Below the pieces are notes generated by a model, which saw only the letters and a program-made list of their open reading frames with translations, was not told the DNA's origin and did no database searches. The translations under genes and the position numbers were made by a program. 17,371 bases of DNA from JBGZEX01 sp041846495 (lineage in GTDB: Bacteria; Bacteroidota; Bacteroidia; Bacteroidales; Marinifilaceae): NCBI GenBank assembly GCA_041846495.1, contig JBGZEX010000001.1, positions 1 through 17,371 of the forward strand. Reading direction: 5' to 3'. Numbering within the stretch: the stretch's first letter is position 1; every line of letters starts with the position of its first letter. Below, piece by piece: positions 1-8,301 of this stretch.

Positions 1-1
1 A

Positions 2-1117
2 TTCGATTTTATAGAGAAATGCATAGCGTATATAACTGGTATTTCCGGAGATAAGGGAAGTTTTTCGGACGAGGATTTCCCGAAAGATGCGTATAGATTC
101 CGGGATAAGGATTATTTTCTCGAAAGGGTGAAAGAAGGAGTCCGGTTTTCGGCGGAGGTTTATTATCCCGAATTTCGTAAATCGACTTACGGGTATCGTT
201 TTCGCCGGAGGTTATATAAAATTTCGGGTATGGCAGCCGTCGTTGTCGCCCTGTTGGCGACGGGTTATTATTTTATCGGGAAATCCGGGGAGAAATGCGG
301 GGATGACGGAATAGTCCCCATTCGCTCCAAAGCCTATATAAAATTGGAAGATGGAAAAATATTTTATCTCGACGGATTGAAGACTGCGGTTTTCAGTGAG
401 AGGGAAGATGTGAAAATCGTACAGGATTCGGGGAAAATCGTCTATCGTGCCCGTAAACCTTATAAACATGAGATTTTTAATGAACTTAACGTACCTAAGG
501 GAGGAGAATATGTGCTCGAACTTTCGGACGGTACGACGGTATGGATGAATGCCGATTCGAAACTTCGTTACCCTGTGAATTTCTCGGCCGAAGAACGGGT
601 GGTATATCTTACCGGCGAGGCTTTCTTTTCGGTAGTAGAGAATAAAGACAAGCCTTTTGTCGTTTGTGCTTCGGGGGGAAGAATATCCGTTTTGGGCACG
701 GAGTTCAATCTGCGGAATTATCCGGATGAAGACCGTATGCAAACCACTCTCGTTTCGGGTATTGTGGAATATGAGGCGGAAGACTGTGAAAAAATACGTT
801 TGCTGCCCGGATATCAGGCGGAACATATTTTCGGAACTTCTCAAACCGTTCTCCGAAAGGTGAATGTGGATGATTTTATTTCATGGAAGGAAGGGGTATA
901 CGTGTTCGATAAGACGCCATTATCGGAAATCATGAAAACCCTTTCCCGAAATTACGACGTGGACGTCGTTTATGAAGACGAGCGTCTTAAAACCATACGT
1001 TTTTCGGGTAAATTGAAAAAATACGGTAATATAGGAGATTTTCTGAGGTTTATAGAATTGGCCGAAAGGGTGTGCTTCGAGATAAGAGGAAAGGAGGTGC
1101 ACGTCTTTAACAGATAA
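2..1117 (+). CDS. FecR-family anti-sigma factor (5' end cut by window)
   Basis: The frame is open from base 2, so the gene begins upstream of the window; the GTG at 128 is internal and not a credible start. The visible part codes for 371 residues, close to the usual full length for the family, so few residues are missing. A basic cytoplasmic N-terminal part (about residues 1-76, with a RFRRRLYK stretch) precedes one membrane helix (about 77-95, MAAVVVALLATGYYFIG). The periplasmic part has a FecR core (about 158-255, with VPKGGEYVLELSDGT, VYLTGEAFFSV and VLGTEFNLRNY) and a C-terminal DUF4974-like domain (about 302-371, FDKTPLSEIMKTLSRNY). In this family the cytoplasmic end holds an ECF sigma factor and the periplasmic end senses the STN domain of a TonB-dependent transporter, here the next gene. 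The sigma factor gene is expected just upstream but is not in view. Confidence 0.93.
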   Translation, partial: FDFIEKCIAYITGISGDKGSFSDEDFPKDAYRFRDKDYFLERVKEGVRFSAEVYYPEFRKSTYGYRFRRRLYKISGMAAVVVALLATGYYFIGKSGEKCGDDGIVPIRSKAYIKLEDGKIFYLDGLKTAVFSEREDVKIVQDSGKIVYRARKPYKHEIFNELNVPKGGEYVLELSDGTTVWMNADSKLRYPVNFSAEERVVYLTGEAFFSVVENKDKPFVVCASGGRISVLGTEFNLRNYPDEDRMQTTLVSGIVEYEAEDCEKIRLLPGYQAEHIFGTSQTVLRKVNVDDFISWKEGVYVFDKTPLSEIMKTLSRNYDVDVVYEDERLKTIRFSGKLKKYGNIGDFLRFIELAERVCFEIRGKEVHVFNR

Positions 1118-1125
1118 TATAAAAA

Positions 1126-1151
1126 CCGGAAGATGCGGCAACATCTTCCGG
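1126..1151 (+). terminator. hairpin terminator between anti-sigma gene and SusC operon
   Basis: A perfect 10-bp inverted repeat (CCGGAAGATG / CATCTTCCGG) with a 6-base loop begins 8 bases after the FecR-like stop codon and is followed by AAATTTT, a short T run. This looks like an intrinsic terminator or attenuator that separates the regulatory genes from the transporter operon. The T tract is weak, so partial read-through is possible. Confidence 0.7.
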
Positions 1152-1200
1152 AAATTTTCAGCATAAATCATTATACCGATAAATTTTAAAGTTCAAAATT

Positions 1201-4200
1201 ATGAAAAAAAACCGAATCCCGGGATTGGGCATCCCTATAATTATGCCTGAGAAATTTGTTTTACCTATGAGATTGACCTTTTTATTAATCGTCGTATTGA
1301 ATTTATCCTTGGCGGCTAATTCTTATTCGCAGGAAGACAGGGTTAGTTTGGATGTTCGAAATACGAGTCTCGAGACTATAATAAAGAGTTTGCGGGCTCA
1401 AACCGGATTTTATTTTTTCTATAGTGCGGATAAGGTCGAAGGTATGACCTCTCTTTCGATAAAAGCCGATGATATGCCGTTATCGGAAGTTCTTACCGTT
1501 TTACTTTCCGGTACGCATCTGACATTTTCCATAGTGGATAAAGTGGTAGTCATTCGTGATAAAAGAGATGTGGAAACGGCTGTCGATACCGTGCGTAATT
1601 CCGGAAAACTCTTTTTGAAAGGAAGGGTTAGAGAGGAGGGGGGCGGTCCCCTCCCCGGAGTTACGGTGATGCTTAAGGAGAGGAATACAGGCAATATTAC
1701 GGACGGGGATGGGAATTTTGTATTGGAAATTCCTTCGGGAGTTAAAAAAGCGACTATAGTGTTTTCTTTTATCGGGATGCAAACCGAAGAGATTTCCTGG
1801 ACGGGACAACGAAGTTTGGATGTAGTCTTGAAACGGGAACTCAAAGAAATAGAAGAAGTGGTGGTTACCGGATATCTCAATCGTTCCAAAACTTCGTATA
1901 CGGGTTCGGCAATATCGGTAAAGAAAGAAGAATTGACCAAGATTTCTCCGAATAATCTATTGGGAGCTTTGCAGGTATTCGACCCTTCTTTCCGATTGCA
2001 GGAGAATTTGAATTCCGGGTCGAATCCCAATGTTATGCCCCATATTCGAGTGCGTGGGGATTCCGGTTTGGGCAATGCTTTTACCGAAACGACATGGAAG
2101 AACGATCCGAATATGCCGACTTTTATCGTGGACGGTTACGAGGTTTCGGTGGAAAAAGTATACGATTTGAATATGGAACGTGTCGAAAGCATAACGATAT
2201 TGAAAGACGCTTCGGCTACCGCCATATACGGATCGCGGGCGGCTAACGGAGTCGTGGTCATTACGACAAAGGCCCCGGAGGCCGGGAAACTCCGGTTGAC
2301 TTATAATTTCAACGGAGTTTTGCAGACTCCGGATTTAACGGATTATAATCTTATGAATGCGGCGGAAAAATTGGAAACGGAGTATTTCTCGGGATGGTAT
2401 ACCTATAAAGACGACCCTTATTCCCAACAACTTTCGGATAAGGATTATGCCCTTCGTCTGACCAATGTGAGAAGAGGAGTGGATACCTATTGGCTTTCCC
2501 AGCCGGTGCAGACCGTGTTGGGACGGAAACATTCTTTGTACATGGAGGGAGGGGATGAATCCGTTCGATATGGAGTGGATATAAATTATCAGAACAATCC
2601 GGGGGCTATAAAAAAATCCTATAGGGATCGTTATGGTTTGGGGTTTAAATTGCAGTATAATTACGACAATAAACTCTTGTTTCGCAACGACATATCCGTC
2701 AATAAAGTGAAGTCTCGGGAATCTCCTTACGGTTCTTTTCATAATTATGCCAATACCAATCCTTATTGGCCGGTAAAAGATGACAACGGAAATCTAATTG
2801 AGAAATATCCGCAGAATGTAGTTTTTTCCTATTTGCTGCTCAATCCCTTATACGAGGCTCGATTGAATCATCGTGACGAAGCGGAATATTTGGAGGTGAC
2901 CGATAATTTCGATTACGATTGGTTTATAACGGATAATTTGCGACTCAAAGGACGTGTTTCCTATACCCTTAGAAATGATCATAAATATCGTTTTACAGAT
3001 CCTCGATCCATTCTCTATACGGGCTATGATTATCAGGAGGGAGAAGGAGTGACGAATAAGGGGGATGCTTATAATTTCGATGAGAGAAGCCGACATTTGG
3101 ATGCGAATATGCTGATAACCTATAATCAGGGGTTCGGGAAACATTATGTGAATGCCGTTTTAGGAGGAAATATTCAAGAAAGCCGTTATGAAAATACGAG
3201 TTTTAGAGTGAGAGGATTTCCTTCCGGAAATATGGATTATGTTTCTTTCGGAAAGGAGTTTGTCGAAAAATCGCCGGGAGGTTCGGAAGGTTTATCCCGT
3301 TTGTGCGGAGCTTTTTTGAATGTGAATTATACTTATGATAACATATATCTTCTCGATTTTTCCGGTCGTATCGACGGTTCTTCCAAATTCGGAAAAAACA
3401 AACGTTTCGCTCCTTTCTGGTCTTTGGGAGCGGGGTGGAATATCCATAAGGAAGCGTTTTACGGAATAGGAGATATTATCAATCATATGAAGGCGACTTT
3501 CAATGTGGGAGAGATAGGAAAGGCGTCTTTTTCTCCCTATGAAGCTCAGAATATGTATACCTATTACAAAGGGAAGTATTATGCCGGAGGCCTGGGTGCG
3601 ATTCTTACGGTTCTGGGAAACGAAGAATTGAAATGGGAGATAACCCGTTCTTTGGATGTCAATTTAGAATTGGGGATTCTCAATAACAGGATTTCGGCCC
3701 GGTTTACTTATTACGATAAATTGACCGACGGCTTGCTTGCCGATATCACTTTGCCGGAATCCAACGGTTTCCTCTATTTCCGGGATAATGTGGGGAAATT
3801 GGAGAATTCCGGTTACGAAATATCTTTGCGGGCTTTCGTTTTTCGTACAAGGGAAGCGAATGTCTCTGTTTTCGGAAGTTTGATTCATAATAAAAATACG
3901 ATTAAAGAAATATCCAATTCCCTTAAAGCTCAAAATGAGAAAATCGATTACGAACAAGACCATTATCGTCCGAAAATAGGGAGACGTTATGAGACGGCCA
4001 AACCTCGGGCACAATACAAAGAAGGGGAGTCTACCACTGCGATTTATGCGGTGCCTTCTTTGGGGATTAATCCTATGAACGGTAAAGAGGTATATCTGGA
4101 CAGATTCGGACATGTCACCTATAATTGGAGGGCTGCGGATAAGGTTGCCTGCGGAGATACCGAACCCGAGGCCGCCGGGTCTTTCGGACTCAATGCCGAC

Positions 4201-4614
4201 TGGAAAGGTTGGGGTTTGAATATGAGTTTTATGTATGAATACGGAGGGCAGATATATAATCAAACCTTGGTCGACAGGGTAGAGAATGCGGATTTCCGTT
4301 ATAATATAGATCGCCGGGTCATGAGCGGAAGATGGCGTAAAGCGGGAGACGATACTTTTTTCAAAGATATAAGAGACCGTTCGCGTACCAATCTGACTTC
4401 GCGTATGGTACAGGATAATAATGTGCTTCAATTCAAATCTTTAAGTCTGTCGTATTCGTTTTCGGAACCTATCCTCCGGAAGATGTCGGTAGAGCGCTTG
4501 AAGTTGACTTTTTTGATGGAAGATTTGTTTTATTGGGCGTCGGTGAAACGCGAGAGAGGATTGGATTATCCTTATACCCACAGTTTTAATTTCGGTTTAC
4601 AACTTCAGTTTTAA
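1201..4614 (+). CDS. SusC/RagA-family TonB-dependent outer-membrane transporter with STN signalling domain
   Basis: The protein has 1137 residues, a normal size for SusC proteins. A late signal peptide (hydrophobic core about residues 24-39, ending near ANSYSQ) follows a basic leader. Domains in order are an STN (secretin/TonB short N-terminal) domain at about 48-120, a carboxypeptidase-regulatory-like domain at about 137-211 (GPLPGVTVMLKERNTG, TDGDGNF), the linker EIEEVVVTGY, a plug domain (about 225-360, with LKDASATAIYGSRAANGV), and a 22-strand-type barrel to the C-terminal aromatic end (FGLQLQF). It would import a ligand through the outer membrane using TonB energy, with the SusD partner acting as a lid. 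The STN domain is the part that contacts FecR-type anti-sigma factors, matching the upstream gene. First gene of a five-gene operon; SusD follows after 12 bases. The substrate cannot be told from sequence. Confidence 0.96.
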   Translation: MKKNRIPGLGIPIIMPEKFVLPMRLTFLLIVVLNLSLAANSYSQEDRVSLDVRNTSLETIIKSLRAQTGFYFFYSADKVEGMTSLSIKADDMPLSEVLTVLLSGTHLTFSIVDKVVVIRDKRDVETAVDTVRNSGKLFLKGRVREEGGGPLPGVTVMLKERNTGNITDGDGNFVLEIPSGVKKATIVFSFIGMQTEEISWTGQRSLDVVLKRELKEIEEVVVTGYLNRSKTSYTGSAISVKKEELTKISPNNLLGALQVFDPSFRLQENLNSGSNPNVMPHIRVRGDSGLGNAFTETTWKNDPNMPTFIVDGYEVSVEKVYDLNMERVESITILKDASATAIYGSRAANGVVVITTKAPEAGKLRLTYNFNGVLQTPDLTDYNLMNAAEKLETEYFSGWYTYKDDPYSQQLSDKDYALRLTNVRRGVDTYWLSQPVQTVLGRKHSLYMEGGDESVRYGVDINYQNNPGAIKKSYRDRYGLGFKLQYNYDNKLLFRNDISVNKVKSRESPYGSFHNYANTNPYWPVKDDNGNLIEKYPQNVVFSYLLLNPLYEARLNHRDEAEYLEVTDNFDYDWFITDNLRLKGRVSYTLRNDHKYRFTDPRSILYTGYDYQEGEGVTNKGDAYNFDERSRHLDANMLITYNQGFGKHYVNAVLGGNIQESRYENTSFRVRGFPSGNMDYVSFGKEFVEKSPGGSEGLSRLCGAFLNVNYTYDNIYLLDFSGRIDGSSKFGKNKRFAPFWSLGAGWNIHKEAFYGIGDIINHMKATFNVGEIGKASFSPYEAQNMYTYYKGKYYAGGLGAILTVLGNEELKWEITRSLDVNLELGILNNRISARFTYYDKLTDGLLADITLPESNGFLYFRDNVGKLENSGYEISLRAFVFRTREANVSVFGSLIHNKNTIKEISNSLKAQNEKIDYEQDHYRPKIGRRYETAKPRAQYKEGESTTAIYAVPSLGINPMNGKEVYLDRFGHVTYNWRAADKVACGDTEPEAAGSFGLNADWKGWGLNMSFMYEYGGQIYNQTLVDRVENADFRYNIDRRVMSGRWRKAGDDTFFKDIRDRSRTNLTSRMVQDNNVLQFKSLSLSYSFSEPILRKMSVERLKLTFLMEDLFYWASVKRERGLDYPYTHSFNFGLQLQF

Positions 4615-4626
4615 TAAGCAGGTGAT

Positions 4627-6087
4627 ATGAAAAGAAAAATACAATCGGTTTTGTTGGGATTATCGGTATGGGTTTGTTGTGGTTGCGGGGATTGGTTGGA
4701 CGTCGTCCCCCAGGCGCAGGTAAGTGCCGATAAATTATTCGCCACTCCCCCGGGATTCGAATCGGCTTTGAACGGGATCTATATTTCGATGACCTCTACG
4801 GATAGTTACGGGCGTAATGCAACCTACGGTTTGATGGATATTTTAGCTCAATATTATAGCGTTTATTCGAATAAGGGTCATGAATTTTACGAGGCCTCCG
4901 TTTATAATTACGGGCACGGGGCGGTTAAGGATGCCATAGATGCGATGTGGTTGAGAAATTATAATACCATAGCCAATTGCAATATATTGTTGGAACGTCT
5001 GGCCGGAAAATCTCCGTCTTATTTTCCTCAGGGACATTATAATATTTTGAAAGGGGAGGCTTTGGCTATTCGGGCATATTTGCATTTCGATTTGTTGAGA
5101 GCTTTTGCCGTGAATTATTCGACTGCTCCGGAAGGAATGGCAATACCTTATGCCGATGCCTTTTCCAGGAAAATACACACCCAATTGAAATCCTCCGAGG
5201 TGATAGAAAGAATCCTTCGGGATCTGAATGCTGCAAGGGAATTGTTAAAGCCTGTGGACCCGGTATTTGACGCAACCTTCAAAAGTAGGGATATGGACTA
5301 TCATTTTTCCCAACCTTTTAATAACGATATTTTTATGTCGTACAGGGCCTATCGCATGAATTACTATGCCGTAACGGGATTGATGGCTCGGGTTTGCCGT
5401 TTTACGAGGGATTTCGTGAATGCTTTCAAATATGCCAAGGAGATAATCGATGCCGCAGCCGAAGGCGCCTTCCGGTTTACTCCCGAGAAAGATTTCACCG
5501 CTCCGTTGAAAAAACGGGATGTGGTTATGCAGAACGAATTGCTCTTCGCTTTGAATTGTCCGGATATTCAGGATATTTATTATTCGGTGGATGCGACTCC
5601 TTCGAATAGGTTATCTTTACTGGAGGTCGATAATATATACGGCGAAGCGAGCGATTTTCGGCGTCATCTCATAGGGAAAAGTACGATATCCGACAGGCCT
5701 ATAAGTTATAAATATGCCAGGATAAATTCCGAGAAATCAGGGAAGATTCCGATGATAAGGCTGTCGGAGATGTATATGATTGCAGCGGAATCTCATTATA
5801 CGAAGAATAAGGACGAAGCAATAGGATTTTTGGCGGAAGTTCGGAAGATGCGCGGAATTTCTCCGGAGATAAAGGGAGATTCTTTTGAGCAGTTTATGGA
5901 GGAAATCGTATTGGAGGCCCGAAGAGAATTTATCGGAGAAGGACAATTGTTTTATCTCTATAAGCGGTTGAATCATCCGGTGATACGTAATAAGGCGGGT
6001 ATGGAACTTACGAAGGCTCAATACTGTTTGCCTATGCCGGCCAATGAGGTGGAATTCGGAGGTCGGGAAGAAGATTATTTAAAATGA
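4627..6087 (+). CDS. RagB/SusD-family nutrient-binding outer-membrane lipoprotein
   Basis: The protein has 486 residues. It starts with a lipoprotein signal peptide; the probable lipidated cysteine is C20 in CCGCGDWLDVVPQ, and the C-x-x-WLDV-P pattern after it is typical of SusD proteins. The N-terminal part (KLFATPPGFESALNGIYISM) and the helical repeat-type stretches with GEALAIRAYLHFDLLRAFA, plus the late IRLSEMYMIAAESHY and EARREFIGEGQLFYLYKR segments, are the usual landmarks of the family. It should sit on the cell surface over the SusC barrel and bind the ligand. It follows the SusC-like gene by 12 bases, with an AGGTG sequence just before the ATG, and precedes the DUF4843-like gene by 6 bases, so co-transcription is near certain. 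Confidence 0.95.
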   Translation: MKRKIQSVLLGLSVWVCCGCGDWLDVVPQAQVSADKLFATPPGFESALNGIYISMTSTDSYGRNATYGLMDILAQYYSVYSNKGHEFYEASVYNYGHGAVKDAIDAMWLRNYNTIANCNILLERLAGKSPSYFPQGHYNILKGEALAIRAYLHFDLLRAFAVNYSTAPEGMAIPYADAFSRKIHTQLKSSEVIERILRDLNAARELLKPVDPVFDATFKSRDMDYHFSQPFNNDIFMSYRAYRMNYYAVTGLMARVCRFTRDFVNAFKYAKEIIDAAAEGAFRFTPEKDFTAPLKKRDVVMQNELLFALNCPDIQDIYYSVDATPSNRLSLLEVDNIYGEASDFRRHLIGKSTISDRPISYKYARINSEKSGKIPMIRLSEMYMIAAESHYTKNKDEAIGFLAEVRKMRGISPEIKGDSFEQFMEEIVLEARREFIGEGQLFYLYKRLNHPVIRNKAGMELTKAQYCLPMPANEVEFGGREEDYLK

Positions 6088-6093
6088 CGAATT

Positions 6094-6801
6094 ATGAGAT
6101 ACATAAATATAATAACGACCTTAATGGGAATTTCTTTGATTTGGAATGCCTGTTCCGAAAACGATTTAAAAGGATATGCCGGAGATTCCTACATATATTT
6201 TTCAAAATCCGCCGATGACAGTACGGAGTTCTCATTTGCTTACGACCCTGAAATCAGTGTAGGAAACATTAGTTTGGAATTGAATATGATATCGCGAATT
6301 GCGAATTACGACAGAGCATTCGCCGTAAGGTTTTTACCACAGGAGAGTACGGCGCAGGAGGGCAGGGATTTTACCTGTTCGGCTAAGGACTTTGTCGTGA
6401 AAGCGAACGATAGTCTTGCCTATATGAAGATAGAAGTGAAAAAGAGCGGGAGTTTTACCGGACGCAGTTTGAATGCCGTTTTCGAAATTTTACCTAACGA
6501 ATATTTTCTTCCGGGTTTGTCCGGAAATACCAAGGCTAAGATAGTGATTTCCGATAAATTATCCCGGCCGGAATGGTGGGATGCATGGCACGAATCCAAC
6601 GGTCTGGGGACTTATAGCGATAAAAAATATGCTTTGTTTATTAAACAAATGGGAATATACGATTTGACATTGAAGGAAAACGGAGGGAAGATGAGTTATT
6701 ACGATATGCGGGGTTATGTGCAATTGTTTAAATACTGGCTGATGGAACATCCGCAAAAAGAAGCGGACGGTTCGGATATGAAAGTGCCGATTATCGGTTG
6801 A
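6094..6801 (+). CDS. DUF4843-like lipoprotein
   Basis: A 235-residue protein with a lipoprotein signal peptide (probable lipidated C20 in LIWNACSEND). Motifs such as YIYFSKSADDS near the N-terminus, the central EGRDFTCSAKDFVV segment and the WWDAW...GTYSDKKYALFIKQMG region fit the DUF4843 family, whose members lie next to SusC/SusD pairs in Bacteroidota. The N-terminal half has the alternating pattern of a beta-sandwich. The biochemical role of the family is unknown; position suggests an accessory surface or periplasmic binding protein for the same ligand. The gene is 6 bases downstream of the SusD-like gene and 18 bases upstream of the PKD-like lipoprotein gene. Family assignment is from recalled motif patterns, not a search. 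Confidence 0.82.
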   Translation: MRYINIITTLMGISLIWNACSENDLKGYAGDSYIYFSKSADDSTEFSFAYDPEISVGNISLELNMISRIANYDRAFAVRFLPQESTAQEGRDFTCSAKDFVVKANDSLAYMKIEVKKSGSFTGRSLNAVFEILPNEYFLPGLSGNTKAKIVISDKLSRPEWWDAWHESNGLGTYSDKKYALFIKQMGIYDLTLKENGGKMSYYDMRGYVQLFKYWLMEHPQKEADGSDMKVPIIG

Positions 6802-6819
6802 ATTTAATGGGAAAGGATT

Positions 6820-8295
6820 ATGAAAAATATAATGAATTCAATGGTACTCCTTGCGGCTTTCTTTGCGGCAGCCTGCTATAAGGATAAAGGAAATTACGAT
6901 TATAAGGATGTTGTGGAAATAGAGATTTCCGGAATAAAAGACGAATATACCGTATATGTGGGGATGGATATGAAAATTCCGGTGGAGATAACCTGTAAAA
7001 AGGGAAATCCCGGAGATCTTTCGTACGAATGGAGGATAGACGGAAAAATAGTGTCTCGGGAAAAAGATTTGGATATTCCCGTTTCTTTCCCTGTCATGCC
7101 GAGATTATATTCCGATTTTTCGGTAATCGATAACGAGACGGGAATTAAGACGATGAAACTTTTTAAAGTGAATGTGAGTACGGAATTTTTTGACGGTTGG
7201 CTGATTTTAAGCGATGCCGGAGACCATTCGGAGTTGTCTTACTTAAGAAACGACGGTAAGCTCTACCCCTGTATATATCAGCAATTGAATAAGGAAAAAT
7301 TGGGTGCGGGAGCCGCTTTGATGAAAGAACATTGGATACCTTTCGCTTCGCCTACGGGGGAGGTCTTCATAGCCGTTCCTCAAGGTCCGAATTATTCGGT
7401 CGATTTGGACGGTAACAGTTTATTCCGAATGGTATATACCAAAGACGAGTTTTTAGGAGGTGTCCCCGCGGATTTTTCTCCTCAGAATTTGGATTGCGTA
7501 ATCAATTGGGATTATATGATCAGCAACGGCAAATTATATACGCGTTACGTAAACAGAACTTACGATGCACAATATCATGAGGGATTTTTTGTTAACGGAG
7601 CCGTCCCCGGAGATTATAAATTATCCTCCCTTACTCTGAGAGGGAATGCGGTTTCGTCTCGGGAAATCATAGGGTTCGATGAGAAAACCAAAAGCTACAA
7701 ACTTTTGAGGGAGGGTACGATGAGCGATTTCAATTATACGGACGATCCGGGAAAAGCCTTTGTGCCTTATAATATGAATAAAACCTTGGTGGCCGGAGGA
7801 CCGATTTCCACTCAAGTCCCGGAAGATTATTTCGTTACCTTTTTGAAAGGTGAAGACGGGAAACATTATGTACACCGTTTTGCATTTAAGGGGTGGGGAA
7901 ATAAAAAATACACCTCTATTTCGGAAGTCGTTTTCCCTTCTCCCGAATTGATTCGTCCCGATACGAAATGGGCGATATGCAACGGGCGTCCCTATGCTTA
8001 TTTTTCTTCGGGAAACAGACTTTATTCCTATAATTGCGAAGGCAATAGCGTGAAAGAGTTGAAAGGGAGTATTTTATCGGGTAAAATCAATGCTTTGGCC
8101 GTATGCCGGACGGATCCTCAAAAGTTGGCCGTGGCTTATGAGAATGCGTCGGATAAAAGCAAAAGCGATTTCGTATTATTGGATGTATCCGTCATAGGGG
8201 ATGGAGCCGTAATAGAGAATACTAAAAAAGAGGCTGCATTCAGGACGGTTACGGCCGTCATATATAAGGTAGGCAATCAATGGGATCTTTATTGA
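6820..8295 (+). CDS. PKD-like family lipoprotein
   Basis: A 491-residue protein with a lipoprotein signal peptide (probable lipidated C19 in FFAAACYKDKGNYDY). The CYKDKGNYDY start and the Ig/PKD-like part (about residues 30-125: a YTVYVGMDMKIPV strand, then SYEWRIDG) are characteristic of the PKD-like lipoproteins found beside SusC/SusD and DUF4843 genes. The rest (about 130-491) is strand-rich with repeated turns (DGWLILSDAGD, GKHYVHRF, NRLYSYN) and may form a propeller-like fold; that fold is my inference. It is probably an extra surface-exposed ligand-binding subunit of the transporter. An AAAGGA sequence lies a few bases before the ATG. The gap to the thioredoxin gene is only 6 bases. Confidence 0.85.
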   Translation: MKNIMNSMVLLAAFFAAACYKDKGNYDYKDVVEIEISGIKDEYTVYVGMDMKIPVEITCKKGNPGDLSYEWRIDGKIVSREKDLDIPVSFPVMPRLYSDFSVIDNETGIKTMKLFKVNVSTEFFDGWLILSDAGDHSELSYLRNDGKLYPCIYQQLNKEKLGAGAALMKEHWIPFASPTGEVFIAVPQGPNYSVDLDGNSLFRMVYTKDEFLGGVPADFSPQNLDCVINWDYMISNGKLYTRYVNRTYDAQYHEGFFVNGAVPGDYKLSSLTLRGNAVSSREIIGFDEKTKSYKLLREGTMSDFNYTDDPGKAFVPYNMNKTLVAGGPISTQVPEDYFVTFLKGEDGKHYVHRFAFKGWGNKKYTSISEVVFPSPELIRPDTKWAICNGRPYAYFSSGNRLYSYNCEGNSVKELKGSILSGKINALAVCRTDPQKLAVAYENASDKSKSDFVLLDVSVIGDGAVIENTKKEAAFRTVTAVIYKVGNQWDLY

Positions 8296-8301
8296 GTAGT
8301 C

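Noticed and set aside
128..1117. GTG at 128 as the start of the FecR-like protein
   Set aside because: The same frame is open back to base 2 and codes for family-like sequence; the real start is upstream of the window.
1156..1187. TTTC, 20 bases, TAAATTTT as a promoter for the SusC gene
   Set aside because: It has a mismatch in each element, and transcription would start only about 7 bases before the ATG. An ECF-type promoter with another consensus is more likely for a FecR-controlled operon.
3664..4431. Antisense frame (255 codons) opposite the 3' part of the SusC gene
   Set aside because: It is a shadow of the barrel-coding region; no start context and no recognisable protein features.
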